Assembly: GCA_000514715.1 (NCBI GenBank)
Contig: AZWL01000034.1
Coordinates: forward strand, 1 to 47,537
Direction: 5' to 3'
Origin: Streptomyces sp. CNH099
GTDB taxonomy: Bacteria > Actinomycetota > Actinomycetes > Streptomycetales > Streptomycetaceae
Length of the DNA: 47,537 nt
The notes beneath the pieces were generated by a model. That model did not search any database, had not been told where the DNA came from, and was given only the letters and a program-made list of their open reading frames with translations. Numbering within the stretch: the first letter of the stretch is position 1; each line of letters starts with the position of its first letter. Made by a program: the position numbers and the translations under genes. Positions 41,306 to 47,537 of this stretch are shown here, piece by piece.

Positions 41306-42403
41306 ATGTCGATGACCAGGGCGAGGGCGGCGCGCCGGATCGCCGCGGCGGCGGCGTACGGCGGCGGGGGCATCGGCCTCCTCGGCGGCGCCACGCTGGG
41401 CGTGCTGGTCGCGGAGGTGCACCTGGCGCGGCGCCGGGTGGGCGTCAGCGACGAGGAGCCGCCGCGGGCCGACGGGCGGTACGGCGCGGCCTTCGGCCGC
41501 CGGCGCGGGGCGCGGCCGGTGCTGCTGGCGTTCCTCGGCGACTCCACCGCCGCCGGCCAGGGCGTCTACCGGCCCCGGCAGACGCCCGGGGCGCTGCTGG
41601 CCTCCGGCCTCGCGGCCGTCGCGGAGCGGCCCGTGGACCTGCGGAACGTGGCGCAGTCCGGGGCGCAGTCCGACGACCTGGACCGGCAGGTGACGCTGCT
41701 GCTGGACGAGGAGGGGCTGCGGCCGGACGTCGCCGTGATCATGATCGGCGCCAACGACGTCACCCACCGGGTGCCGCCGGCGGCCTCGGTGCGCTGCCTG
41801 TCCGATGCCGTCGCGCGGCTGCGCGAGGCCGGCACCGAGGTCGTCGTCGGCACCTGCCCCGACCTGGGCACGATCGAGCCGGTGCAGCAGCCGCTGCGCT
41901 GGCTGGCCCGCCGGATGAGCCGGCAGCTCGCCGCGGCGCAGACCATCGCGGTGCTCGACCGCGGCGGGCGCACGGTGTCGCTCGGCTCGCTGCTGGGGCC
42001 GGAGTTCGAGGCCAACCCGCGCGAGCTGTTCGGCCCGGACAACTACCACCCCTCGGCGGAGGGGTACGCGACCGCCGCGATGGCGGTGCTGCCCACGCTC
42101 AGCGCGGCCCTGGGGCTGTGGCCGGCGGAGGAGGAGCGGCCGGACGTCCGCCGGGACGAGGGCTACCTGCCGGTGGCCAAGGCCGCGGCGCAGGCCGCGG
42201 GGCAGGGCGGCACCGAGGTCGCCCCGGCCGGGCCGACGGGCGGCCGCGGGCCGTGGGCGCTGCTGAAGCACCGGCGCCGGCGGCGGGTGGCGGCGGAGTC
42301 GGAGGCGAACTCGGCCGGTTCGGACGGCTCGGGTAGCACGGGCGGTTCGGCAGGTACGGCCGGTTCGGAGTCGGCGAAGCCGGCGGTGGGGGAGCGGGGG
42401 TAG
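41306..42403 (+). CDS. SGNH/GDSL hydrolase, membrane-anchored
   Basis: 365 residues. A short basic N-terminus and one hydrophobic segment (about 10-37) anchor it to the membrane. Block I LLAFLGDSTAAGQGVY carries the nucleophile Ser, block II is the Gly in NVAQSGAQSDDL, block III VIMIGANDVTH the Asn, and block V FGPDNYHPSAEGYA the Asp and His. An ester or acyl group on an extracellular substrate is likely cut. The C-terminal 70 residues are low complexity (Ser/Gly/Ala). ATG 41306 with GGAGAGG just upstream. Confidence 0.92.
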   Translation: MSMTRARAARRIAAAAAYGGGGIGLLGGATLGVLVAEVHLARRRVGVSDEEPPRADGRYGAAFGRRRGARPVLLAFLGDSTAAGQGVYRPRQTPGALLASGLAAVAERPVDLRNVAQSGAQSDDLDRQVTLLLDEEGLRPDVAVIMIGANDVTHRVPPAASVRCLSDAVARLREAGTEVVVGTCPDLGTIEPVQQPLRWLARRMSRQLAAAQTIAVLDRGGRTVSLGSLLGPEFEANPRELFGPDNYHPSAEGYATAAMAVLPTLSAALGLWPAEEERPDVRRDEGYLPVAKAAAQAAGQGGTEVAPAGPTGGRGPWALLKHRRRRRVAAESEANSAGSDGSGSTGGSAGTAGSESAKPAVGERG

Positions 42404-42482
42404 ACGCGGTCAGCGCCGGGCGGCACCGCGTTGTCACCGGAGCCGCATACCCTGGGGTGGGTGTGCGGGGGCACGGGCACCC

Positions 42483-43319
42483 TCAGTCGAGGAACAGCCC
42501 GCGCTCCGCCGCCCGCGCGTCGAACTCCTCCAGCCGCGCCTGCGCCTCCGGCAGCGCGTCGCACATCGCCTCCAGCAGCACCCGCCCGAGCAGCATCGGG
42601 CCGCACGCCGTGTCGAACGACAGCCCCGTGCCCACCGCCGCCGGCAGCAGGACGTCGCTGTCCTGCGCGACCGGCGTGAACGAGCCGTCCGCCACCGTGA
42701 CCACCGTCAGCCCCGCGGACCGCGCCGTGCGCAGCGCGGCCGCCAGCTCCCGCGGGTGGCGCGGCAGCGCGAAGCACAGCAGCGCCGTGGCGCCGGCGCG
42801 GGCGGCGGCGTCGACGCGGTCGTCGAGCATCGAGCCCGCCTCGTCGAGGACCCGGACGTCGGGGTGCACCTTCGCCGCGAAGTACGCGAAGCCGCGCGCC
42901 TGCGCCGCCGCGGCGCGCAGGCCGAGCACGGGCAGCGGCCGGGAGGTGGCGAGCAGCCGGCCGGCGTCCTCGACCGGGGCGGGGTCGGCGAGGAGCGCGG
43001 CGAGGTTGCGCAGGTTCTCGATCTCGGCGTGGACGGCCTGCTGGTACTCGTTCCGGTCCGCGCGCCCGGTCGGCTCGCCGAGCCCCGCCTCGCGCAGCGC
43101 GCGGCGCAGCGCCGGGTAGCCGTCGAAGCCGAGGGCGACGGCGAAGCGGGTGACGGACGGCTGGCTCACCCCGGCCAGCTCCGCCAGCTCCACGCTGGAC
43201 AGGAACGGCGCGTCGGCGGCCCGGCGCACCATGCAGTGCGCGATACGGCGCTGGGTCGGCGTCAGCCGGCGCCCCTCGAAGAGCTTCTGCAGCCGGGCGC
43301 CCGCGTCGGCGGAGACCAT
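42483..43319 (-). CDS. MurR/RpiR-family transcriptional regulator
   Basis: 278 residues. The N-terminal HTH_6 domain (LFEGRRLTPTQRRIAHCMV, FLSSVELAELAGVSQPSVTRFAVALGFDGY) binds DNA; the C-terminal SIS domain (LPVLGLRAAAAQARGFAYF, ATALLCFALPRHPRELAAAL) should sense a phosphosugar or related ligand. ATG at 43317-43319 with GGAGGT close by. TGCATGAC repeats upstream may be its own operator. The target genes cannot be told; the divergent gene encodes a small membrane protein. Confidence 0.93.
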   Translation of the reverse strand: MVSADAGARLQKLFEGRRLTPTQRRIAHCMVRRAADAPFLSSVELAELAGVSQPSVTRFAVALGFDGYPALRRALREAGLGEPTGRADRNEYQQAVHAEIENLRNLAALLADPAPVEDAGRLLATSRPLPVLGLRAAAAQARGFAYFAAKVHPDVRVLDEAGSMLDDRVDAAARAGATALLCFALPRHPRELAAALRTARSAGLTVVTVADGSFTPVAQDSDVLLPAAVGTGLSFDTACGPMLLGRVLLEAMCDALPEAQARLEEFDARAAERGLFLD

Positions 43320-43349
43320 CCCACCTCCGGATCCTGATGTGCTATTCAC

Positions 43350-43382
43350 TGCATGACGACTCTGCATGACCGTATGCACGAC
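43350..43382. promoter_or_regulatory. Three TGCATGAC-type direct repeats
   Basis: TGCATGAC at 43350 and 43363 and TGCACGAC at 43375, 12-13 bp apart, between the RpiR gene (start 43319) and the membrane protein gene (start 43459). Candidate operator for the RpiR regulator. Confidence 0.5.
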
Positions 43383-43458
43383 GGCAAGGGCGCACCGGAT
43401 CGCATTGGGGGGTTAGCACCACTGCACGGTTGTGCGCGGGCTCCGTACCGTACGGGGT

Positions 43459-43875
43459 ATGAGTGCGCGGGACCCGGAGATCAAGAAAGAACTCGACGCC
43501 ACCCTGCAGACCCGCAGGGACCTCGGCCCCGAGTACGAGGACGAGCTGATCGAGGGCTTCCTCGACAAGGTGCAGCAGCGCATGGACGGGACGTTCGACA
43601 CCCGGCTCCGCCGGCAGCTGGCCGAGCAGCAGATGCAGGTCGCACGGGGTACGCAGCCGGGCCCCGGCGCGTCGGACGGCACGTTCGGCGAGCGCTTCGG
43701 CTTCGCCGCGGTGTCGATGGTGCTGGCGATCCCGCTGTCGGCGATCGGCGTGGTGAACGAGGGGCTGCCCGGGCTGCTGGTGAGCTGGGGCGGCATCGTC
43801 GGCGTGAACGCCGTGCACGCCGCGGGGCTCTTCCGCCGCCGCCGCGCGGAGAAGAACCGGTCCGACTGGGACTAG
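43459..43875 (+). CDS. Small membrane protein of unknown function
   Basis: 138 residues. A charged, helical N-terminal half (SARDPEIKKELDATLQTRRD, EYEDELIEGFLDKVQQRMD) is followed by two hydrophobic segments (FGFAAVSMVLAIPLSAIGVV and LPGLLVSWGGIVGVNAVHAA) and a basic tail. Proteins of this kind are common in Streptomyces as hypothetical integral membrane proteins. The start ATG 43459 lies 7 nt after TACCGT (43446-43451), so it is probably leaderless. No function is proposed. Confidence 0.82.
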   Translation: MSARDPEIKKELDATLQTRRDLGPEYEDELIEGFLDKVQQRMDGTFDTRLRRQLAEQQMQVARGTQPGPGASDGTFGERFGFAAVSMVLAIPLSAIGVVNEGLPGLLVSWGGIVGVNAVHAAGLFRRRRAEKNRSDWD

Positions 43876-43944
43876 CGGCAACCGGGTGCGCGGGACGGCG
43901 ACCGCCGCCCGTGTTGCCGGCATGCGCTCTTCCGGGTGGCGCCG

Positions 43945-44012
43945 TTGACCGGGGCGGAGGGCGACCGTAGCGTACGGTCTGAAATTTTCGGCACTGCATT
44001 CGAAATATTTCG
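43945..44012 (+). promoter_or_regulatory. Promoter with GAAA-TTTC operators before the secreted SGNH hydrolase
   Basis: -35 TTGACC (43945-43950) and -10 TAGCGT (43968-43973) are 17 nt apart. GAAATTTTC (43981-43989) lies at the expected start site and the perfect 12-bp palindrome CGAAATATTTCG at 44001-44012. A repressor bound to either would block transcription. Similar CGAAA-TTTCG sites control xylan genes in some streptomycetes. Confidence 0.7.
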
Positions 44013-44035
44013 ATCTCACGCTCCGGGAGCCGCTG

Positions 44036-45415
44036 ATGCCCCAGTCCGCGTCCGTACGCAGCCGTGACCGCCGCCCCGCCAGGCACCATCCCCTCCTCGC
44101 CGCCGCGCTCGTCATGGCCCTCGTCGCGGCCGTGGCCGTGGCGGCCCACGCGCTGCGCGACCTCGCCCCCGCCGCCGACCGCACCGCCGCCCGCGCGGGC
44201 GCCGACGCCGCGCCGGCCGCCGGCACGCACGGCGGACCCGCGCGGTGGGTCGCCGCCTGGACCTCGATGCCGCAGCTCACCGAGCCGTCGAACATGCCGC
44301 CGCCGCCGTTCACCCAGGACGACGGGGTGCTGCGGGACGCCACCCTGCGCCAGACCGTGCGCGTCACCGTCCCCGGCGACCGGTTCCGGTTCCGCTTCTC
44401 CAACGCCTTCGGCGGCGCCGACCTGCCGATCACCCGCGCCGCCGTCGCCCTCCCCGCCGGCGGCGCGGCGGGCGTCGACGGCATCGTGCCGGGCAGCTCG
44501 CGCCCGCTGACGTTCAGCGGCAGGCCGGCCGCGACGGTCCCCGTCGGCGCGCAGGTCGTCTCCGACCCGGTGCGCCTCGACGTCGCCCCCGGCGCCAACC
44601 TGACCGTGACCCTGTACCTCGCCGACGGCCAGGCGTCCACGGACGTCACCTCGCACCCGGGCTCGCGCACCACCTCGTACCTGCTGGCCGGCGACCACAC
44701 CGACGCCGCCGCGCTGCCCGGCGCGACCCCCACCGACCACTGGTACTTCCTCAGCGGCATCGAGGCCAGGACCTCTGCCCGCACCGCCGCCGCCGCGGTC
44801 CTCGGCGACTCCCTGAGCGACGGCCGCGGCTCCACCACCAACGGCAACGACCGCTGGCCCGACCAGCTCTTCGACCGGCTGCGCGGCCGCGGCGGCCCGC
44901 CCGTCGCCGTCGTCAACCAGGCGGCCGGCGGCAACCGCGTCCTCAACGACGGCCTCGGCCCCAACGCCCTCGCCCGGCTCGACCGCGACGTGCTGGCGAC
45001 GAGCGGCGTCAGGTGGCTGCTGGTCTTCGAGGGCGTCAACGACATCGGCACGGCGCCGGCCACCGAGGCGGCGCAGCGGGCGGTCGAGGACGAGCTGACG
45101 GCCGCGTACGACCAGATCGTCACCCGCGCGCACGCGCAGGGCATCCGGGTCTACGGGGCCACGCTCACGCCGTTCGGCGGCAGCACGCTGTACGACGACC
45201 CGGCCGGGCTGCGCGAGGAGACCCGGCAGCGCGTGAACGACTGGATCCGCACGAGCGGGCGCTTCGACGCCGTCGTCGACTTCGACGCGGCCACCCGCGA
45301 CCCGGCGAACCCCCGCGCCCTGCTGCCCGCCGTCGACGACGGCGACCACCTCCACCTCAACCCCGAGGGCTACGCGGTCCTCGCCCGCACGGTCCCGCTC
45401 CGCCTCTTCCGGTGA
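44036..45415 (+). CDS. Secreted SGNH/GDSL hydrolase (esterase) with N-terminal beta-sandwich
   Basis: 459 residues. A signal anchor or signal peptide (HHPLLAAALVMALVAAVAVA, about 18-37). The first 220 residues form a beta-rich domain starting RWVAAWTSMPQLTEP, typical of this Streptomyces family. The catalytic domain has AAVLGDSLSDGRGSTTNGND (Ser), NQAAGGNRVLND (Gly), LLVFEGVNDIGTA (Asn) and DDGDHLHLNPEGYAVLA (Asp, His). The overall shape matches secreted GDSL esterases; polysaccharide deacylation is possible. ATG 44036 with GGGAG at 6 nt. Confidence 0.92.
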   Translation: MPQSASVRSRDRRPARHHPLLAAALVMALVAAVAVAAHALRDLAPAADRTAARAGADAAPAAGTHGGPARWVAAWTSMPQLTEPSNMPPPPFTQDDGVLRDATLRQTVRVTVPGDRFRFRFSNAFGGADLPITRAAVALPAGGAAGVDGIVPGSSRPLTFSGRPAATVPVGAQVVSDPVRLDVAPGANLTVTLYLADGQASTDVTSHPGSRTTSYLLAGDHTDAAALPGATPTDHWYFLSGIEARTSARTAAAAVLGDSLSDGRGSTTNGNDRWPDQLFDRLRGRGGPPVAVVNQAAGGNRVLNDGLGPNALARLDRDVLATSGVRWLLVFEGVNDIGTAPATEAAQRAVEDELTAAYDQIVTRAHAQGIRVYGATLTPFGGSTLYDDPAGLREETRQRVNDWIRTSGRFDAVVDFDAATRDPANPRALLPAVDDGDHLHLNPEGYAVLARTVPLRLFR

Positions 45416-45642
45416 CGCTGTTTCGACGCGTTCAAGGTGATATGGGCGCCGAAACGGATTGAGTCCCCCGGTGAGCTGCACCTACGCGGGTAATGCGGAA
45501 CGCTCTTTTTCACTTGACGCTGTTTATTCGTGCGGCGTTGAATTCACGGGGCACGGTGCGCGGCCCGTGCCCATAGGCGGGGAATTTCCGGTACGCGAAT
45601 ACCGCCGCCCCCGAGCGCCGCGCGCCCGCACGGTGCCGCCCA

Positions 45643-45704
45643 CCCCCGGCGCCCGGCCTCCACGCCGGGCGCCGGGGGCGCTCAGAGGGCCCGGCGCCGG
45701 GCCC
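45643..45704. terminator. Perfect 15-bp hairpin and adjacent 18-bp palindrome
   Basis: CCCCCGGCGCCCGGC (45643-45657) pairs with 45664-45678 around CTCCAC. GGGCCCGGCGCCGGGCCC (45687-45704) is a second perfect palindrome. They separate two convergent genes. The upstream part 45416-45642 has an AT-richer patch (about 45490-45545) and a hairpin GGGCACGG/CCGTGCCC (45549-45572) but no supported gene. Confidence 0.7.
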
Positions 45705-45710
45705 CGGGCG

Positions 45711-46295
45711 TCACACCGTCGCCGGTGAGCCCCGCCGTACGCCGCCGCCCGGCAGCGCGTCGCCCGCGGCGATGCCCGTACGGGCGTACGCCGTGTCCGC
45801 GCCGCCCGTGCCGGCGCCCCGGCGGGTGACGGCGTCGACCGGCAGCCACAGCAGCGCCTCCTGCCGCCGCTCCCAGCGGCCCAGCCACGCCGCCTTCGCC
45901 CACAGCCCGGCGCCGGCACCGGCCAGCGCCAACCCGCCGGCGACCGGCACCGCCGCCGCCGACCCGGCCGCGACGGCGAACGCCGCCGCGAGCCACCACC
46001 GGCGCGCCCGCCGCCACGCCCGTACGGTCACCGCCCGGTCCTGCAACACCGCGCCGCGGGCGGCCCGTTGGGCCTTCTCCGCCGCCGCCAGGCAGCGTCC
46101 GCGGCGTACCGCGTAGACCACCGGGGCGACGACGAGGAACAGCGCCGCCCCGGCGTAGAGCCCGATCCACTGCCCGGTCAGTCCGTCCTGCCAGGCGCCC
46201 GCCGCCGCGGCGGCGATACCCAGCCACCACAGCGGTGCCGCCCCCGCCCGCACCACGACCGCCGCCCGTGCCAGCGTCACCGTCCCGCGCGCCAC
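45711..46295 (-). CDS. Hypothetical membrane protein
   Basis: 194 residues with about four hydrophobic segments (PLWWLGIAAAAAGAWQ, IGLYAGAALFLVVAPVVYAV, WWLAAAFAVAAGSAAAVPV, GLALAGAGAGLWAKAAWLG) and basic connecting loops. The start GTG 46293-46295 is chosen for GGAG 5 nt upstream; an in-frame ATG lies 24 codons earlier. No family recognised. It lies downstream of bldA on the same strand. Confidence 0.75.
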   Translation of the reverse strand: MARGTVTLARAAVVVRAGAAPLWWLGIAAAAAGAWQDGLTGQWIGLYAGAALFLVVAPVVYAVRRGRCLAAAEKAQRAARGAVLQDRAVTVRAWRRARRWWLAAAFAVAAGSAAAVPVAGGLALAGAGAGLWAKAAWLGRWERRQEALLWLPVDAVTRRGAGTGGADTAYARTGIAAGDALPGGGVRRGSPATV

Positions 46296-46564
46296 TTCCG
46301 CTCCTTCCGTCGGGGGGTCCTTTCCTCGCGTGCGCGGGAGGTTACCTGCGGATTCTGAGGAGCGCATGAGAAGCGCGGCGGCGACGTGCGGGGCGCCGCG
46401 GCGCGGCGGCCCGGGGGCGGCGAGGTGGGGGTGAACGTTTCAGCTGAGTGGCCGGTTCCAGACTGCCGGGGCGAGGTCGAACCGGGCGTCAGCGGTGCCC
46501 CGGAGGGGCGGGGTCACCGTGCTGACCAGTCGTCTTCACAGGTCGACGACCTCTTGCCGGGAGG

Positions 46565-46646
46565 TGCCCGGAGCCGGACTTGAACCGGCACGGCCCGAAG
46601 GCCAGCGACTTTTAAGGTCGCCGTGTCTGCTTTCCACCATCCGGGC
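46565..46646 (-). tRNA. bldA: tRNA-Leu (UAA), the bldA tRNA
   Basis: The minus strand folds as a class II tRNA: acceptor GCCCGGA/TCCGGGC, anticodon stem GCGAC/GTCGC around the loop CTTAAAA (anticodon TAA at 46612-46614), a long variable arm (TGGCCTTCGGGCC) and the T arm GCCGGTTCAAGTCCGGC. CCA is not encoded. In Streptomyces this is the only tRNA that reads UUA, a codon kept for development and secondary-metabolism genes. A -10 box TACTCT lies at 46699-46704. A dyad AGGTCG-A-CGACCT (46540-46552) follows the gene. Confidence 0.97.
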
Positions 46647-46856
46647 AGGACTCCCGGCCCGCACACGCTGCGTACGTGCCGCCGCATGGCGCGTAACCAG
46701 AGTAGCGGTGAGTGCGGGCCGAACTGGCCATCTACGGACTGATGTTGGCTTGAATTAGGCCCGAGTTGTCGAAGAAGTCCTCGGATGAAATTCCACAGCC
46801 CTAAACGCCCCTCTCGACCGCCTCGTCCGGCGTCTCTCTCAGGGTGCGGGTCATAC

Positions 46857-46894
46857 CCGAGGAGGAGCCGCGCGGCACCCGAGTACCTCCTCGG
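46857..46894. promoter_or_regulatory. Inverted repeat CCGAGGAGG ... CCTCCTCGG
   Basis: Perfect 9-bp arms with a 20-bp spacer, about 100 bp before the ABC ATPase start at 46994. It is the only structure noticed in the 347-bp gap 46647-46993 besides the bldA promoter. It may be an operator or a leader hairpin. Confidence 0.35.
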
Positions 46895-46993
46895 TCTCGC
46901 CCGGAACCGGAGCGCGGGTTGATCCGGTCCGCCGGATCCGCCGGGACGATGGACACGACAGTCGCCGACCCCGTCCGACAGGAGCCCACCGCC

Positions 46994-47537
46994 GTGACCA
47001 CCACCATCCCCGGCACCTCCGGCCGCGGTACCGCCTACGCCCCCGCAGCGGCGGCCAGCGCCACCGAGCTGACGAAGGTCTACGGCGAGGGCGAGACGAA
47101 GGTCGTCGCCCTCGACCACGTCTCCGTGCAGTTCATGCAGGGCGAGTTCACCGCGATCATGGGGCCGTCCGGCTCCGGCAAGTCCACCCTCATGCACTGC
47201 ATGGCCGGCCTCGACACAGTCTCCGGCGGCTCCTCCCGCATCGGCGAGACCGAGCTGACCGGCCTGAAGGACAAGAAGCTCACCCAACTCCGGCGCGACA
47301 AGGTGGGGTTCGTCTTCCAGGCGTTCAACCTGCTGCCCACCCTGAACGCGCTGGAGAACATCACGCTGCCCATGGACATCGCCGGCCGCAAGCCCGACCA
47401 GCAGTGGCTGCAGCGGGTCGTGGACACCGTGGGCCTGTCCGGGCGGCTCAAGCACCGCCCGAGCCAGCTCTCCGGCGGCCAGCAGCAGCGCGTCGCCGTC
47501 GCCCGCGCGCTCGCCGCCCGGCCGGAGATCATCTTCG
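46994..47537 (+). CDS. ABC transporter ATP-binding protein (MacB/LolD type), 3' part missing
   Basis: Paralogue of the ATPase at the left end. GTG 46994 with AGGAG 9 nt upstream. The visible 181 residues carry ATELTKVYGEGETKVVALD, Walker A GPSGSGKST, FQAFNLLPTLNALENI and the signature LSGGQQQR, ending at RPEIIF at the window edge. Residues from the Q-loop on are identical to the left paralogue; those before it differ (for example MQGEFTAIMG against ARGQFTAIMG). An FtsX-like permease gene is expected beyond the edge. Substrate unknown. Confidence 0.93.
   Translation, partial: MTTTIPGTSGRGTAYAPAAAASATELTKVYGEGETKVVALDHVSVQFMQGEFTAIMGPSGSGKSTLMHCMAGLDTVSGGSSRIGETELTGLKDKKLTQLRRDKVGFVFQAFNLLPTLNALENITLPMDIAGRKPDQQWLQRVVDTVGLSGRLKHRPSQLSGGQQQRVAVARALAARPEIIF
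47345..47537. repeat. Right arm of the terminal inverted repeat
   Basis: Exact reverse complement of 1-193, inside the second ABC ATPase gene. Confidence 0.95.

Noticed and set aside
45459..45728. 89-residue plus-strand frame after the secreted hydrolase
   Set aside because: Composition is low complexity, it crosses the terminator hairpins and overlaps the next gene; no start signal.

Overview
The window is high-GC actinobacterial DNA, almost certainly from a Streptomyces or a close relative. The supporting signs are G/C-rich third codon positions throughout, a tRNA-Leu(UAA) gene that is the bldA tRNA of this genus, paired DUF5753/DUF397 genes, two Rpf-type cell-wall hydrolases, one behind a ydaO-type leader, and many genes whose -10 box lies 6-8 nt from the start codon, as in leaderless mRNAs. 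From memory of Streptomyces chromosomes, the order mfd ... lipoprotein-mazG-P450-rpf-rpf-eno-divIC-DUF501-ppx-ndh-cfa is a conserved core arrangement. The stretch from about 4.7 to 26.2 kb looks like accessory genes set between mfd and that block.

Layout. 1-4.7 kb: a partial ABC ATPase gene (minus strand) and mfd. 4.7-11.9 kb: a VapBC toxin-antitoxin pair, a small ABM-type monooxygenase, a TetR regulator divergent from a SalK/SCO6745-like gene, an acetyltransferase, DinB and DHFR-like enzymes, an MFS remnant, a repeat protein and a methyltransferase. 11.9-16.9 kb: the most interesting locus, a compact graspetide-type RiPP operon (84-residue precursor, ATP-grasp maturase, PIMT-like methyltransferase) whose genes overlap by 1-4 nt. 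It is flanked by a GHKL ATPase, a truncated kinase gene and a DUF5753/DUF397 pair; the DUF5753 gene carries an in-frame TTA codon. 17-22.5 kb: an ArsR/MFS pair with a clear operator, a secreted GH43-like protein, an HNH nuclease-like lipoprotein, and a MerR regulator facing an aldo/keto reductase gene broken by an amber codon. 22.6-26.2 kb: a surface-glycan group (GT2, polysialyltransferase-like protein, acyltransferase). 26.4-39.2 kb: the core block. 39.5-46.3 kb: cystathionine beta-synthase, two SGNH hydrolases, an RpiR regulator and two membrane proteins. 46.5-47.5 kb: bldA and a second partial ABC ATPase gene.

The two ends of the window are a perfect 193-bp inverted repeat inside two paralogous ABC ATPase genes, and both ends stop at the same codon. 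This suggests recent gene conversion or duplication between the paralogues. It also suggests that the window is a whole contig ended by an unresolved repeat, so the physical context beyond the ends is uncertain.

Functions were assigned by reading motifs and recalling families; no database search was run. Promoters, operators and terminators are pattern calls only.
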